A stretch of DNA of 5,942 bases from an uncultured Lachnospiraceae bacterium (GTDB lineage Bacteria > Bacillota > Clostridia > Lachnospirales > Lachnospiraceae). The stretch covers positions 1 to 5,942 of the forward strand of contig CALYVE010000125.1 in the NCBI GenBank assembly GCA_945492935.1, read 5' to 3'. Below are positions 5,809 to 5,942 of the stretch, one piece after another. Every line of letters starts with the position of its first letter. Positions within the stretch are counted from its first letter, which is position 1. The position numbers and the translations under genes are program-made. The notes below the pieces were generated by a model, which saw nothing but the letters and a program-made list of their open reading frames with translations, did not search any database and was not told where the DNA came from.

Positions 5809-5942
5809 ATTTTATGCTTTGCCTTCTTCAACGGAATGTCCTTGACGTGTGTGATTGTTCCGTCCTTTTCCTGGATATCAACATTTTCCAAAGCTCCGCG
5901 TAAATTACGTTTAAAATCGTCAATATACCGACGACGAAGCCT
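5805..5942 (-). CDS. DUF896 (YnzC-like) protein, C-terminal part
   Basis: Forty-five codons and a TGA stop are visible; the start lies beyond the right edge. The reading begins LRRRYIDDFKRNLRGALENV after one Arg and ends KDIPLKKAKHKI. This matches the C-terminal half of the small DUF896 family, where a conserved LRxxYxxxFRxxL block precedes a short segment of the type 'DG..'. The families' full length is about 65-80 residues, so roughly half is present. The function is unknown; the Bacillus relative YnzC is a small helical cytosolic protein encoded in the SOS-controlled yneA region. The stop overlaps the ATG of the folate gene by four bases (ATGA), so the two are surely co-transcribed. The ORF is short, but the motif match and overlap make it credible. 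Confidence 0.85.
   Translation of the reverse strand, partial: RLRRRYIDDFKRNLRGALENVDIQEKDGTITHVKDIPLKKAKHKI

Noticed and set aside
1..5942. Rho-independent terminators, tRNAs, riboswitches, insertion sequences or CRISPR repeats
   Set aside because: All gaps are at most 16 bases. I saw no hairpin followed by a T-run between genes and no structured leader, transposase fragment or regularly spaced repeat on either strand.

Overview
The window is an AT-rich, fully coding stretch from what looks like a Bacillota genome, probably a Clostridia/Lachnospiraceae-type gut anaerobe. The signs are strong purine-rich Shine-Dalgarno sites at most junctions, a DUF896 (YnzC-like) protein, which is essentially a Bacillota family, and protein sequences of clostridial character. 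The species cannot be fixed from the sequence alone.

Every gene I can support lies on the minus strand, so transcription runs from high to low coordinates. In that order they are: the C-terminal end of a DUF896 protein (cut by the right edge), 5-formyltetrahydrofolate cyclo-ligase, gamma-glutamyl phosphate reductase (proA), a MoxR-type AAA+ ATPase, a CoxE-like VWA-domain protein, a patatin-like phospholipase, a cytidylate-kinase-like P-loop protein, and the N-terminal part of an RluD-type pseudouridine synthase (cut by the left edge). Junctions range from a 4-base overlap to 16-base gaps. No gap is large enough for a classical terminator plus promoter, so the block reads as one operon. The only internal promoter candidate I saw is weak and lies at the end of the folate gene.

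Functionally, the outer genes are housekeeping: folate salvage, proline synthesis and 23S rRNA modification. The central four genes are less ordinary. The MoxR ATPase and VWA protein are a recognised type of pair that remodels or matures a client protein. Here they are followed by a patatin lipase with a complete Ser-Asp dyad and by a nucleotide-kinase-like protein with an atypical P-loop. No metalloenzyme client is visible in the window. The ATPase and VWA genes are in the same reading frame, separated by one TAA codon, and the VWA gene starts at TTG immediately after it.

There are no tRNA or rRNA genes, mobile elements, CRISPR arrays, long repeats or non-coding stretches over 300 bases. The best candidate for an undescribed system is the MoxR-VWA-patatin-kinase module. 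Its setting inside a housekeeping operon argues for an inherited cellular function rather than a mobile defence island.
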